From Pinibacter aurantiacus (GTDB taxonomy: Bacteria; Bacteroidota; Bacteroidia; Chitinophagales; Chitinophagaceae), in NCBI RefSeq assembly GCF_019130065.1, contig NZ_JAHSPG010000006.1:186001-250000 (forward strand): DNA of 64,000 nucleotides. The letters run 5' to 3'. Made by a program: the position numbers and the translations under genes. Shown here piece by piece: positions 27,543 to 36,991 of this stretch (position 1 is the stretch's first letter; the number at the start of each line of letters is the position of its first letter). A model generated the notes under the pieces. It did not search any database. It saw only the letters and a list, made by a program, of their open reading frames with translations, and was not told the DNA's origin.

Positions 27543-29318
27543 ATGAAAAAGATATTTTCTATAGCGGTCATCGCAGGCGCCATGTTCTCTGCCTGCTCTA
27601 AAATGACAGATATTAATACAGACCCGACGCAGTTCGTAAAAGTAATGCCGGAAGGTTCCATGAATACTGCGATTAAGGCAACGCCCTCCATACTGGCACA
27701 ATATCCTGTTAACAAATATTGGGAGTATGCCAACTGGGTATCACTCACCGGGAGATATGATTGTGCAGATGTGATGTGGCAAACATCTTACGTAACCATA
27801 CTGAACAACCTTCAGCAAATACTCACCAATTACGGCAGTGATACGGCATTCAATAACAGGGTGCAAATTGCAAGAATATACAAGGCCTATATACAATCCT
27901 TACTGGTGGGCGCTTACGGCCCCATCGCTGCGAGTCAGGCAAATGATCCGAACCGCATGAGCTCCATTATGTACGACAAAGAAGATTCGGTGTACGCCAA
28001 TATTCTCAATACATTGAAAGAAGCATCGGCAAAGATGAACGTCGCAAAAACAACTGATAAATTACCCTACGATGCGATTTATAATGGCGATCTGCTGAAA
28101 TGGAAAAAATTTGCAAATAGCCTTCGTTTAAAAATTGCACTTCGTGCTCAGTTGCTTTTGGGCAATACAGCCTTAGATGCGGTAAGAGAAATAATGGCAG
28201 ATGAAACAAACCTCATCGGCTCCGATGCAGACGCTGCAAAGATACAGTTTGATAATACCACCAATGGTAATCAGAATCCTTACTACATCGGCTATTCGGG
28301 CAAAGCGAACGTAACTGCACCTACAGGAATTTCATTTCCAAAGATGAGTGATTACATGCTTGACTTCCTGCGCTCCTACAAAGATCCAAGGATCAATGTG
28401 TATTTCGATTCTGTAGCAAAAGCAACCGATCGTTACATACTTACTGATACACTTGCAAGTACTGCCGATGATTCATTAAGAATTGTAACTTATCCGATTC
28501 CACACTGGGGCATTCCAAAGGCCAATAACAAATTATCCGGATGGACAGCAGGGTTGGCGAACCAGGTAGATCCGATAGGCAACGCCAATACTTTCTCCAA
28601 TGTAACTACCAAAGTTTGGAGCGATCCTTTGCGTCCGATGGTCATCATGGGTTTTGCAGAAACATTGTTCCTGAAAGCAGAAGCTGCGCAGCTGGGCCTT
28701 GGAGGCTCGCAAACAGCAGACGCATACTATAATGCAGGTATTGATGCGAACTTCCTTTCATGGGGATTAACACTGGCGGCTGCGAACAATTACAAACAGG
28801 TAGATGGTGTAAAATGGGGCACAAGCTCTGTTGGTAAAACTTTCAGGAATTACATAGGCATTACCAATGCAGACATTCCAGATGGTGACATCAACAAAAT
28901 ATATGCACAAGCCTGGATGAATTATTTCCCTGATGGTGGCTTTGATGCATGGTGCATGATACGTAGAACATGGTCGTTGAATTTCCCTCCGCACACCAAT
29001 CCTTCCTCACCGGGAGCATTGTATTCGGACGTGCCATTCCGTATGTTTTATCCGGCAAACCTTGTATCGTTGAATCCTGACGGATACGCGGACGCCATGA
29101 CACAGCTTGGCCTTGTGGGTACCACTTCCGAAGCAATCAACAATACTGTTGCATTGAAATTTATGAAGCCGCATGTAACGATCAACTGGAACGATGTGCC
29201 TGCGCAATATGATTATTCACTTGTACAAAAATGGTATGGTAAGACAATACAAGAGTTAAGTGCCGCTGCAAAAGCAAGCGGATTTACTTACACAGTTCTT
29301 TCAAGTTATAAACCATAA
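27543..29318 (+). CDS. susD: SusD/RagB-like nutrient-binding lipoprotein
   Basis: Surface glycan-binding lipoprotein that forms the lid of the SusC transporter. It has 591 residues with lipobox MFSAC (lipidated C18), followed by DINTDPTQF, the usual start of SusD-like_2 proteins. The TPR-like helices are visible in VQIARIYKAYIQSLLVGAYGPI and LLKWKKFANSLRLKIALR, and LFLKAEAAQLG is the conserved late helix. It lies 34 bases after susC and 20 bases before the GH99-like lipoprotein, so all three are one transcript. Substrate cannot be told from the sequence, but neighbours suggest alpha-mannosides. Confidence 0.93.
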   Translation: MKKIFSIAVIAGAMFSACSKMTDINTDPTQFVKVMPEGSMNTAIKATPSILAQYPVNKYWEYANWVSLTGRYDCADVMWQTSYVTILNNLQQILTNYGSDTAFNNRVQIARIYKAYIQSLLVGAYGPIAASQANDPNRMSSIMYDKEDSVYANILNTLKEASAKMNVAKTTDKLPYDAIYNGDLLKWKKFANSLRLKIALRAQLLLGNTALDAVREIMADETNLIGSDADAAKIQFDNTTNGNQNPYYIGYSGKANVTAPTGISFPKMSDYMLDFLRSYKDPRINVYFDSVAKATDRYILTDTLASTADDSLRIVTYPIPHWGIPKANNKLSGWTAGLANQVDPIGNANTFSNVTTKVWSDPLRPMVIMGFAETLFLKAEAAQLGLGGSQTADAYYNAGIDANFLSWGLTLAAANNYKQVDGVKWGTSSVGKTFRNYIGITNADIPDGDINKIYAQAWMNYFPDGGFDAWCMIRRTWSLNFPPHTNPSSPGALYSDVPFRMFYPANLVSLNPDGYADAMTQLGLVGTTSEAINNTVALKFMKPHVTINWNDVPAQYDYSLVQKWYGKTIQELSAAAKASGFTYTVLSSYKP

Positions 29319-29338
29319 GTACTTCAATTTAGAAAAGT

Positions 29339-30454
29339 ATGCAAACAAAATATTTTCGCCTTACAATAATTGCTACAGCGCTATTCGCTTTCATCGGTTG
29401 TGTAAAGAAAAGTGATGCACCCACTGCAGCAGATAATTTTCTGAACTATCAGATCAATGAAATTCCCGTAACAAATGATTACGTGGTAGGTGCTATGTAC
29501 TATACCTTCGGAACCTTCAATGTGAATGTGCCAGATACGCCAACATTGGGAAGATACAACATGCCTGCAGGCGTTGTGCCTCCGGATGTAATGACTGGAC
29601 ACATTGACCAGGCAAGCAGTGCAGGTATTGATTATTTCCTTTTCTCGATAAGATCATTCAGTCGCGACTACAACAACTTCAAAAGCGATTCATCCGTAGT
29701 GCGTTCGTTCCTTAAAGCTAATACGGCAAACAAAATGAAAATGGCGCTTGCTTACAACTGGCAGTCAGGTACGTACGGGCTTTCTACTACAACACCATTG
29801 GAAAATGACAAAGTGAAGCTGGAGCAGTTCTTTCAGGACATCTTAAAGCTTGTGCCATACATGCAGGATGCGAACTACATAAAAGTGAACAATAAAACTT
29901 TATTGTACATCTACAACGCACAAGTACTTTATTCAAACGACAATGCATCGATATATGCTACCCTCAGACAACGCCTGAGTGACGCTGGCATCCAAATATA
30001 CATTGTTGGTCAACAGGACAGATGGACTCCTCCTGCACGTTATCCTTTCCGTTTTCAAAAATGTGTAGATGCAATCGTACATCAGTCTTTCAGCACTAAC
30101 ATCAGTGATTGGGACAGGTTCTATCTGCTGCCGCAAATGACGAATGAAAACTGGAAGTACAGTGTTCAATACTGGCAGGACAACAACTGGGGAGTAACCT
30201 ATGTGCCTTGCGTATCGCCAGGTTGGAACCAAAAGATCACACAACCAACGGGCCTGCAACCTTTGTACGGAAGAAACGATACCTGCAGACTTTACAAACA
30301 GTTGTGCAATGTAGCAAAGATGAACGCTGACCAAAGTACAAGGCTCATTCTGCTTGATTCATGGAACGACTGGGCGAGTGCTTCGCAATTAGAGTCATCA
30401 AAAAGCTACGGCGATTTATATCTCAGGACGACGAAAAGTGAGTTTAAGAAGTAG
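29339..30454 (+). CDS. GH99-like (WbsX/GH71-like) surface lipoprotein with altered catalytic motif
   Basis: A 371-residue lipoprotein (lipobox AFIGC, C21). After a short linker, the TIM-barrel-like domain starts VVGAMYYTFGTFNV and includes HIDQASSAGIDYFLFSIRSF, MKMALAYNWQ and, near the end, LLDSWNDWASASQLE. In GH99 endo-alpha-mannosidases the corresponding motif is E-x-x-E; here the two positions are D344 and S347, so classical catalysis looks lost or changed. Immediately after susD is where Bacteroidota usually place surface glycan-binding proteins, so a binding role derived from an enzyme is a reasonable inference. A divergent enzyme remains possible. Confidence 0.72.
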   Translation: MQTKYFRLTIIATALFAFIGCVKKSDAPTAADNFLNYQINEIPVTNDYVVGAMYYTFGTFNVNVPDTPTLGRYNMPAGVVPPDVMTGHIDQASSAGIDYFLFSIRSFSRDYNNFKSDSSVVRSFLKANTANKMKMALAYNWQSGTYGLSTTTPLENDKVKLEQFFQDILKLVPYMQDANYIKVNNKTLLYIYNAQVLYSNDNASIYATLRQRLSDAGIQIYIVGQQDRWTPPARYPFRFQKCVDAIVHQSFSTNISDWDRFYLLPQMTNENWKYSVQYWQDNNWGVTYVPCVSPGWNQKITQPTGLQPLYGRNDTCRLYKQLCNVAKMNADQSTRLILLDSWNDWASASQLESSKSYGDLYLRTTKSEFKK

Positions 30455-30754
30455 AAGAGAGCAATTAATAATTAATAATTAATAATTAATAGGGTCGCAC
30501 CTAAATGATGTTTGGATGGTGTGAGAGGTGCAGCACTTATTATTGCCCGTAGGGCATTGATGTCAATAGGGACATGACACAAGGACAATCCTTGTCCGTA
30601 GGACATTAATCTTAGGCTCTGATTAGAACAAACCCGTTTTAACAACGACAGATGAGGCCTTCAATCCGCTGCAGTGTTATGTTGCAGCGGAAGGCTCTTG
30701 TCATGGCAAGAAACCAATTCAATCAATCAAAAAGATACTTCCGTTATAAAGGCT
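30455..30754. repeat. 300-base spacer with AATTAAT array and hairpins
   Basis: The spacer between the GH99-like and first GH92 genes holds four tandem AATTAAT units (30463-30491, self-complementary). A palindrome ACAAGGA-CAA-TCCTTGT lies at 30579-30595. A hairpin at about 30654-30697 has perfect inner stem CCGCTGCA (30666-30673) and TGCAGCGG (30683-30690). The last structure lies 58 bases before the chosen GH92 start and may separate or attenuate the downstream genes. No promoter box was clear. Confidence 0.65.
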
Positions 30755-32995
30755 ATGACAATAAAGAAAATAAGGGCTATCACACATTTACTCGCCTGCA
30801 TGGTTGTATGCAACAGCATTCAGGCACAAGACAATAAGAAGGTTAAGATAGAGGTAAGTAACGATCTTGATTATATCGATCCAACCATTGGAAACGTAGG
30901 ACAGTTGCTGCAGCCAACAAGGCCAACGGTGCAGCAACCCAACCAGATGATGAGAATGTATCCTGTTCGCGCGGATCATATTGATGATCAGATAGCAAGC
31001 TTTCCTTTGCTCATTGTATCGCATAGACTGGGAATGGCATTTTCTATGAAACCTGCATTGTCATTGCCTAAAACAGCAGACGACTGGAAAAAGAGAATGA
31101 CCTTCGATCATGATCTTGAAATTACAAGGCCATGGTACTACTCAACATTTCTTATCGACAATGGTATCACAGTGGAATTTGCGCCGGGTAAAAAAACAGG
31201 CATTTATCGTTTTGCATTTCCTGCAAATGCACATACTAAATGTTTGCTTTTAGAACACTATAACACGGGCAGCAGTTCCTGGGATCTTATTTCAGACAAT
31301 GAGATCGCAGCAACTGAAACCTATCACGGTGACATAAAAGTTTACATGTATGGTCGCTTCAATGCAAAAAAATGCAAGATCGACAAGGTAGATGAAACCA
31401 AAGCCAGTGTTAGCTTTGGCGGGAGTGCAAACGATACCATTGAATTGAAATATGCAGTTTCATTTATAAGCGCTGAACAAGCAAAAAGGAATTACGAAGA
31501 TGAATTAAATACAACAACGTTTGAACAATTGGCAGATGATGCGCAACTGGCATGGCAAAAAGTAGTTAACCAGGTTAAAGTGGAAGGGGGAACAACGGCA
31601 CAAAAACGTTCGTTCTATACAGCGTTGTACAGATGTTATGAGCGAATGGTGGATATCACCGAAGATGGAAAATACTACAGCGGTTACGATAAAAAGATAC
31701 ACGCAACCAATAGGCCATTTTATGTAGACGACTGGACATGGGATACGTATCTGGCGCACCATCCCTTGAGAGCAATTCTTAATCCATCCATGGAAGAGGA
31801 TATGCTAAACTCATACGTAAACATGTATGAGCAAAGTGGCTGGATGCCAACATTTCCGGTGCTTTTCGGTGATCATGCATGCATGAATGGTTTTCATTCA
31901 TCTGTAATGTTTCTTGACGACGTTCGAAAAGGTTTGAAAAATTTTGATGTTGAAAAAGCATACGAGGGCATGTTGAAAAATGCTACGCAGGCAACAATGC
32001 TGCCATGGCGCAATGGCCCAAAGACAGAGCTTGAAGACGTGTATTATTCAAAAGGATTTTTCCCCGCCTTGAAACCCGGAGAAACAGAACCTGTTGCCCT
32101 TGTGAATTCATTTGAGAAAAGACAGGCAGTGGCTGTAACGCTTGGTGCTAGCTACGATGACTGGGCGGTGAGCGAAATGGCTGCAATGCTGGGTAAAGAA
32201 AAAGATCATTCAAAATTCGCCGCAAGGGCATCGAATTATAAAACACTTTGGAACAAGCAACAAAAAATATTTCTACCTAAAGACGCGCAGGGAAATTGGA
32301 TAAACATTGATCCAAAATTTGATGGCGGCAAAGGTGGCAGAGACTATTACGATGAAAACAACGGATGGACGTATATGTGGCAGGTGCAACATGACATCAG
32401 CGGTCTCATGGCGCTGATGGGCGGAAAAAATGATTTTGAAAACAGGCTGGATCAATTGTTCAGGGAACCGTTGGGAAGAAGCAAAAGTGAGATGTGGTAC
32501 AAGTTTCCCGATGCAACGGGGCTCGTTGGTCAATACTCGATGGGCAATGAACCCAGCTTTCACATACCTTACTTGTACAACTTTACGTCGAGCCCATGGA
32601 AAACGCAAAAGCGTATTCGCTTCCTGCTGAGCACCTGGTTTAAGGATAATATCTTCGGCATTCCGGGAGATGAAGATGGAGGCGGCATGTCTGCGTTCGT
32701 TGTGTTTTCCTCACTTGGCTTTTATCCTGTAACGCCCGGAATTCCTGCTTATACCATCGGTAGCCCGTTGTTTACGAAGTCAACAATTGATCTTCAAAAC
32801 GGAAAACAATTCACCGTGATCGCAAACAATTCGTCGGTTGTAAACAAGTACATCCAGAGTGCAAAACTCAATGGACAAACGATTAACACGCCATGGTTCA
32901 CGCATCAGCAATTGGTTGATGGAGGGACACTGGAACTGGAAATGGGGCCGAAGCCAAACAAACGGTGGGGAACAGGCGAGAAGGCGGGCTTTTGA
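30755..32995 (+). CDS. GH92 exo-alpha-mannosidase (GDEDGGGMS-type)
   Basis: Calcium-dependent inverting alpha-mannosidase that releases mannose from mannans or N-glycans. I start it at ATG 30755, giving signal peptide MTIKKIRAITHLLACM to SIQAQ; the frame extends back to 30674 but through a hairpin. The 746-residue protein begins its fold at YIDPTIGNVGQL, has the helical domain with DDWTWDTYLAHHPLRAI, and carries the putative acid E599 in GNEPSFHIPYLYN and the base region GDEDGGGMSAFVVFS. The last motif differs from the NEDCGQMSAWY form in the second GH92 below, indicating a different clade and probably a different linkage. The protein is likely periplasmic. Confidence 0.92.
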   Translation: MTIKKIRAITHLLACMVVCNSIQAQDNKKVKIEVSNDLDYIDPTIGNVGQLLQPTRPTVQQPNQMMRMYPVRADHIDDQIASFPLLIVSHRLGMAFSMKPALSLPKTADDWKKRMTFDHDLEITRPWYYSTFLIDNGITVEFAPGKKTGIYRFAFPANAHTKCLLLEHYNTGSSSWDLISDNEIAATETYHGDIKVYMYGRFNAKKCKIDKVDETKASVSFGGSANDTIELKYAVSFISAEQAKRNYEDELNTTTFEQLADDAQLAWQKVVNQVKVEGGTTAQKRSFYTALYRCYERMVDITEDGKYYSGYDKKIHATNRPFYVDDWTWDTYLAHHPLRAILNPSMEEDMLNSYVNMYEQSGWMPTFPVLFGDHACMNGFHSSVMFLDDVRKGLKNFDVEKAYEGMLKNATQATMLPWRNGPKTELEDVYYSKGFFPALKPGETEPVALVNSFEKRQAVAVTLGASYDDWAVSEMAAMLGKEKDHSKFAARASNYKTLWNKQQKIFLPKDAQGNWINIDPKFDGGKGGRDYYDENNGWTYMWQVQHDISGLMALMGGKNDFENRLDQLFREPLGRSKSEMWYKFPDATGLVGQYSMGNEPSFHIPYLYNFTSSPWKTQKRIRFLLSTWFKDNIFGIPGDEDGGGMSAFVVFSSLGFYPVTPGIPAYTIGSPLFTKSTIDLQNGKQFTVIANNSSVVNKYIQSAKLNGQTINTPWFTHQQLVDGGTLELEMGPKPNKRWGTGEKAGF

Positions 32996-33041
32996 AATGA
33001 GTTAAACAATTTCATGGTGGTTGTGATCAGTAAAAAAAGAC

Positions 33042-33135
33042 TGCTTGTCATCCCGACGAAGGAGGGATCTGAGTCTAACACTAGCAATCAGTTTATGCAA
33101 GCACCCAGATCCCTCCTTCGTCGGGATGACAAGCA
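33042..33135. repeat. Perfect 30-bp inverted repeat (ATCCCGACGAAGGAGGGA type)
   Basis: The arms 33042-33071 and 33106-33135 are exact complements over 30 bases, with a 34-base loop; the core is CATCCCGACGAAGGAGGGAT. It lies between the GH92 stop and the GH71/99-like gene. From memory, sequences of this type are dispersed in other Bacteroidota genomes, but I could not search. It would form a very stable RNA hairpin. Confidence 0.9.
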
Positions 33136-33208
33136 ACATACATTCAGTTTTTCGAACAGTTTAGCTAGACAATTAACAATTAAGAATTCAATCAACTATT
33201 AAAAACCG

Positions 33209-34483
33209 ATGCGACAATTTAAATACATTCTTGGTTTGGCAATACTGTTTGCCACGAGTTTGAAAGCGCAACACAAACACAGCGCCAGCTCGGCCTTTAC
33301 CTCATACAAGGGGCTCGTAATGGCGGGTTACCAGGGTTGGTTCAATGCGCCGGATGATGGCGCTGGGCGTGGTTGGAACCATTATGTGGGCAAAGGAAAA
33401 TTTGAACCCGGCAATTGTAAAGTCGATCTGTGGCCGGCAACATCAGAATATAAAAAAACATACAAAACTCCATTTCGCCTGGCAGACAGCAGTACAGCTG
33501 TATTGTTTAGTTCCTACGATGCTTCCACTGTTGATCTTCATTTCAAATGGATGAAGGAATATGGCATTGATGGTGTGTTCGTGCAAAGATTTGTGAGCAA
33601 TGTGAAAAGCCCTGTGAGCTTGCGTCACAATAATACGGTATTGAGTCACGCCTTGAGTGCGGCAAAAAAATATCATCGCGCTATAGCAATCATGTACGAT
33701 CTCTCAGGCATGCATGAAGGAGATGCTGATGTGGTGATAAATGATTTTAAAAAGCTTGTTGATAGCCTGCGACTTACAACAAGAGGCAAGAAACAAACCT
33801 ACCTGTATCATAACGGCAAACCTCTTGTAGCGCTTTGGGGCGTTGGTTTTCCGGGTCGCTCGTATGGTTTAAAGGATATTGAAAAGATGATGGACTTTCT
33901 GCAAAATGACAAAGAATATGGCGGATGTTCCATCATGCTCGGCGTACCTACTTACTGGCGCGATCTGGATAAAGACGCAGTCAAAGATCCGCATTTAACA
34001 GAAGTTATAAAGAAGGCAGACATTGTTCATCCCTGGTTTGTTGGAAGATACAATGAAGAAACATATCCAGCCTTCAAACAGCATGTGGCAGGAGATGTAC
34101 AATGGTGCAAACAAAACAAAATTGACTATGCACCCGTGGTTTATCCCGGATTTAGCTGGCACAATATGTATAACAAAAGTCCACAAAACCAAATGCCGCG
34201 TAATAAAGGTGAATTCTATTGGAAACAGATTGCCGGCGCTTTAGAAAGCGGCGCGGAAATGTTGTATGTCGCAATGTTTGATGAAATAGACGAAGGCACT
34301 GCGATTTTCAAAGTATCAAAGAACCCGCCGGTTGGAGCCAGCAGTTTCGTAACATTTGAAGAAAGTGTTCCGGAAGATCATTATTTATTTCTTACAGGGA
34401 TGGCCGCAAAAATGTTGCGCAAGGAGATTCCGTTCAGCGAAACGCAACCTGTGCAGCAAGGGGATGGCCTGGGTAGGAAGTGA
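33209..34483 (+). CDS. GH71/GH99-like glycoside hydrolase with intact E-x-x-E motif
   Basis: A 424-residue secreted protein; the signal peptide ends ATSLKAQ. The TIM barrel opens with YKGLVMAGYQGWFNAPDDG, continues with WMKEYGIDGVFVQRF and HRAIAIMYDLSGM, and ends with YVAMFDEIDEGTAIFKV. There E359 and E362 match the E-x-x-E pair used by GH99 endo-alpha-mannosidases. It is therefore a candidate endo-acting alpha-mannosidase or alpha-glucanase (GH71-like). It is flanked by two GH92 exo-mannosidases, which supports an endo/exo division of labour on an alpha-mannan or N-glycan. Family boundaries between GH71 and GH99-like cannot be settled here. Confidence 0.78.
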   Translation: MRQFKYILGLAILFATSLKAQHKHSASSAFTSYKGLVMAGYQGWFNAPDDGAGRGWNHYVGKGKFEPGNCKVDLWPATSEYKKTYKTPFRLADSSTAVLFSSYDASTVDLHFKWMKEYGIDGVFVQRFVSNVKSPVSLRHNNTVLSHALSAAKKYHRAIAIMYDLSGMHEGDADVVINDFKKLVDSLRLTTRGKKQTYLYHNGKPLVALWGVGFPGRSYGLKDIEKMMDFLQNDKEYGGCSIMLGVPTYWRDLDKDAVKDPHLTEVIKKADIVHPWFVGRYNEETYPAFKQHVAGDVQWCKQNKIDYAPVVYPGFSWHNMYNKSPQNQMPRNKGEFYWKQIAGALESGAEMLYVAMFDEIDEGTAIFKVSKNPPVGASSFVTFEESVPEDHYLFLTGMAAKMLRKEIPFSETQPVQQGDGLGRK

Positions 34484-34580
34484 GAAGTAAAAAGTAAAAA
34501 TTAGAAATGTCTAAGGAACACGACTGTAATAATTGAACTGACAATTTTTGAAGTAAGATGATTCTAATTTTTGGTGTTAC

Positions 34581-34666
34581 ACGTCATTGCGACCGCGAGG
34601 AACGAAGAGGGAAGCAATCTCCTGCTCTCAACAAATGAGATTACTTCGCTGCGCTCGCAATCACGT
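34581..34666. repeat. Dispersed-type palindromic element (CGTCATTGCGA family)
   Basis: The left arm 34581-34621 (ACGTCATTGCGA to AAGCAATCTC) and right arm 34637-34666 (GAGATTACTTCG to TCGCAATCACGT) form an imperfect hairpin around 15 bases. Palindromes of this wording are, to my knowledge, spread in many bacterial genomes as intergenic repeats. This copy lies between the GH71/99-like and second GH92 genes (34484-34748), and nothing else is recognised in that gap. Confidence 0.8.
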
Positions 34667-34748
34667 GCGATACGCATGGAAGAAAGACACAGGAAGTAAA
34701 TAAGCTAGAGAAAAGTTATTTCTAAAAAAGAAGGATGAGTAATCTAAT

Positions 34749-36980
34749 ATGAAGAGTTTAAAATTTTTTATAAACATCATTTCATTCGTTTGCATAACGC
34801 ATCAATCACAATCGCAGGATTTGACAAAGTACGTTGATCCTTACATTGGTTCCGATGGTCATGGCCACGTATTTGTGGGAGCGAGTGTACCATTTGGAGC
34901 TGTGCAATTGGGGCCTTCTAATTTTTTTAAAGGATGGGATTGGTGTTCCGGTTACAATTATGGCGACAGTATCGTAACAGGCTTTGCACATACACATTTA
35001 AGCGGTACAGGTATTGGCGATCTTGGAGATATTTTGATGATGCCTTATGTTGGTGAAATAAGAACAGACAAGGCAACGGAGAAGGAATACCAGAAGGGTT
35101 ACGGTGCACATTATTCCCATAAAAATGAAAGTGTGCAGCCTGGTTACTATTCTGTAATGCTTGATGGCTCCAATATTAAAGTGGAGTTGGCCGCAACGGA
35201 GAGAGTTGGGTTTCATCAGTATCAGTTTCCTCAGGATAAGCAAGCGCATGTGGTCATTGACCTGAAAGAGGGTATTAATGATCAAAGTGCTGAAACTTAC
35301 ATCAGGCAAGTCGATCAATACACATTGGAAGGTTATCGTTTTTCAAAAGGATGGGCGAAGGAACAGTTGATATTTTTTGCTGTCCGTTCATCTGAACCGC
35401 TTGAACATTTTTCTGTTTATGATGATAATAAACTATTGCAGGGTGATAGCGGGAAAGGCAAAGCTATAAAGGGCTTGATCAGTTTTGATAAAGCGCCCAA
35501 AACACTCAAGTTGAAAGTAGGCATTTCTCCTGTGAGTTGCGAAAATGCGTTAGCAAACATTACTGCGGAAATTCCGCGTTGGAATATTAATGAAGTCGTG
35601 GCGGAAGCAAAAGCAAAATGGAATAAAGAGTTGTCAAAGATTGTCATCAATACGCCTTCTGACAAAGTCAAGCGAATTTTCTACACTTCATTGTTTCATA
35701 CAATGATTGATCCCGCATTGTTCAACGATCACAACGGAGACTATCGCGGTGCTGACAAGCAGGTATATAAAAAAGCACCGTTTGCCAACTATAGTGTCTT
35801 TTCTCTTTGGGATACCTATCGTGCAGTGCATCCGCTGTACACCATCACGCAGCCCGAAAGAACCGCCGACATGGTGAACTCGATGCTCGCCATCTACGAT
35901 CAAAAAGGCTTATTGCCTCAATGGCATTTAGAAGGATGGGAAACGGGAACCATGGTGGGTATTGCAAGCAGGCAGGTAATTGCAGAAGCATATTTGAAAG
36001 GCATAAAAGGATTTGACGCTGAAAGGGCTTTCAATGCAATCAAAGGAACGTCAGCATCAGACACTTTGGGAATGTTGTACGTGAAAACATCTACAGCAAT
36101 TCCCTCGGATAAAGAAAGACGCTCCGTTGCCAAAGGTCTTGAATACGCCATTGGAGATGGTAGCATTGCCTTAATGGCAAAAGCTTTGGGCAAACAAAAC
36201 GAGGCTGAATATTTTTCAAAACGTGCAATCAGTTACAAATTGTATTTCGATTCAACTACACAATTCTTCAGAGGTAAACTTGCGAATGGAGATTGGGCAC
36301 CTGATTTTAATGCACTCAAGGCCAACAATACCATTTACGCCGAAGGCAATGCCTGGCAATACTTGTGGCTCGTGCCGCAGGATGTGAAAGGCCTGATATC
36401 GTTGCTTGGCGGCGAAAAAATGTTTAACAACCGGCTCGATTCAATGTTCGCTCTCGAAACAACCGCCGATGAAAAAGGGTTGGCGGATCTTACCGGGACC
36501 ATTGGTCAATATGCGCACGGCAACGAGCCCAGTCACCACATCGCTTATCTCTATGCGTATGGTGGTCGCCATTGGAAAACAGCAGAAACAGTAAGACATA
36601 TTATGAACGATATGTACCACGATCAACCTGATGGTATCATTGGGAATGAAGATTGCGGGCAGATGTCTGCATGGTACATTTTCTCTGCAATGGGCTTCTA
36701 TCCGGTCTTTCCGGCTAATGGCAAATATGTATTTGGAAGCCCTTTGGTAGAGAACGCAACATTGCAATTGCCAAATGAAAAAACATTTACCGTAAAAGCT
36801 ACCGGAGCTTCATCTAAGCCATACATACAAAAAGTATTACTAAATGGAAAACCTTATGAGGCTGCGTATATCGATCACGCCGCGATTATGGCGGGTGGCA
36901 CGCTGGAGTTCATCATGAGTAACAAACCTAATAAAGATGGGAGCTATGCTTCTAAACTAAAAGCATCGCTCTTAAAATAA
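34749..36980 (+). CDS. GH92 exo-alpha-mannosidase (NEDCGQMS-type)
   Basis: A second GH92 enzyme, 743 residues, of the canonical form. The signal peptide ends THQSQS. The fold opens YVDPYIGSDGHGHVFVGASVPFGAVQLGPS; the helical domain has SLWDTYRAVHPLYTI. The putative acid is E593 in HGNEPSHHIAYLY and the base region is GNEDCGQMSAWYIFSAMGFYP, as in characterised Bacteroides GH92 mannosidases. It removes terminal alpha-mannose, with calcium. A gap of only 11 bases to the next gene places it in one transcript with the first GH2. Confidence 0.95.
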   Translation: MKSLKFFINIISFVCITHQSQSQDLTKYVDPYIGSDGHGHVFVGASVPFGAVQLGPSNFFKGWDWCSGYNYGDSIVTGFAHTHLSGTGIGDLGDILMMPYVGEIRTDKATEKEYQKGYGAHYSHKNESVQPGYYSVMLDGSNIKVELAATERVGFHQYQFPQDKQAHVVIDLKEGINDQSAETYIRQVDQYTLEGYRFSKGWAKEQLIFFAVRSSEPLEHFSVYDDNKLLQGDSGKGKAIKGLISFDKAPKTLKLKVGISPVSCENALANITAEIPRWNINEVVAEAKAKWNKELSKIVINTPSDKVKRIFYTSLFHTMIDPALFNDHNGDYRGADKQVYKKAPFANYSVFSLWDTYRAVHPLYTITQPERTADMVNSMLAIYDQKGLLPQWHLEGWETGTMVGIASRQVIAEAYLKGIKGFDAERAFNAIKGTSASDTLGMLYVKTSTAIPSDKERRSVAKGLEYAIGDGSIALMAKALGKQNEAEYFSKRAISYKLYFDSTTQFFRGKLANGDWAPDFNALKANNTIYAEGNAWQYLWLVPQDVKGLISLLGGEKMFNNRLDSMFALETTADEKGLADLTGTIGQYAHGNEPSHHIAYLYAYGGRHWKTAETVRHIMNDMYHDQPDGIIGNEDCGQMSAWYIFSAMGFYPVFPANGKYVFGSPLVENATLQLPNEKTFTVKATGASSKPYIQKVLLNGKPYEAAYIDHAAIMAGGTLEFIMSNKPNKDGSYASKLKASLLK

Positions 36981-36991
36981 ATGAATTGATC

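Noticed and set aside
33014-33202. 62-codon frame across the 30-bp inverted repeat
   Set aside because: Most of it is the repeat itself; no independent coding evidence.
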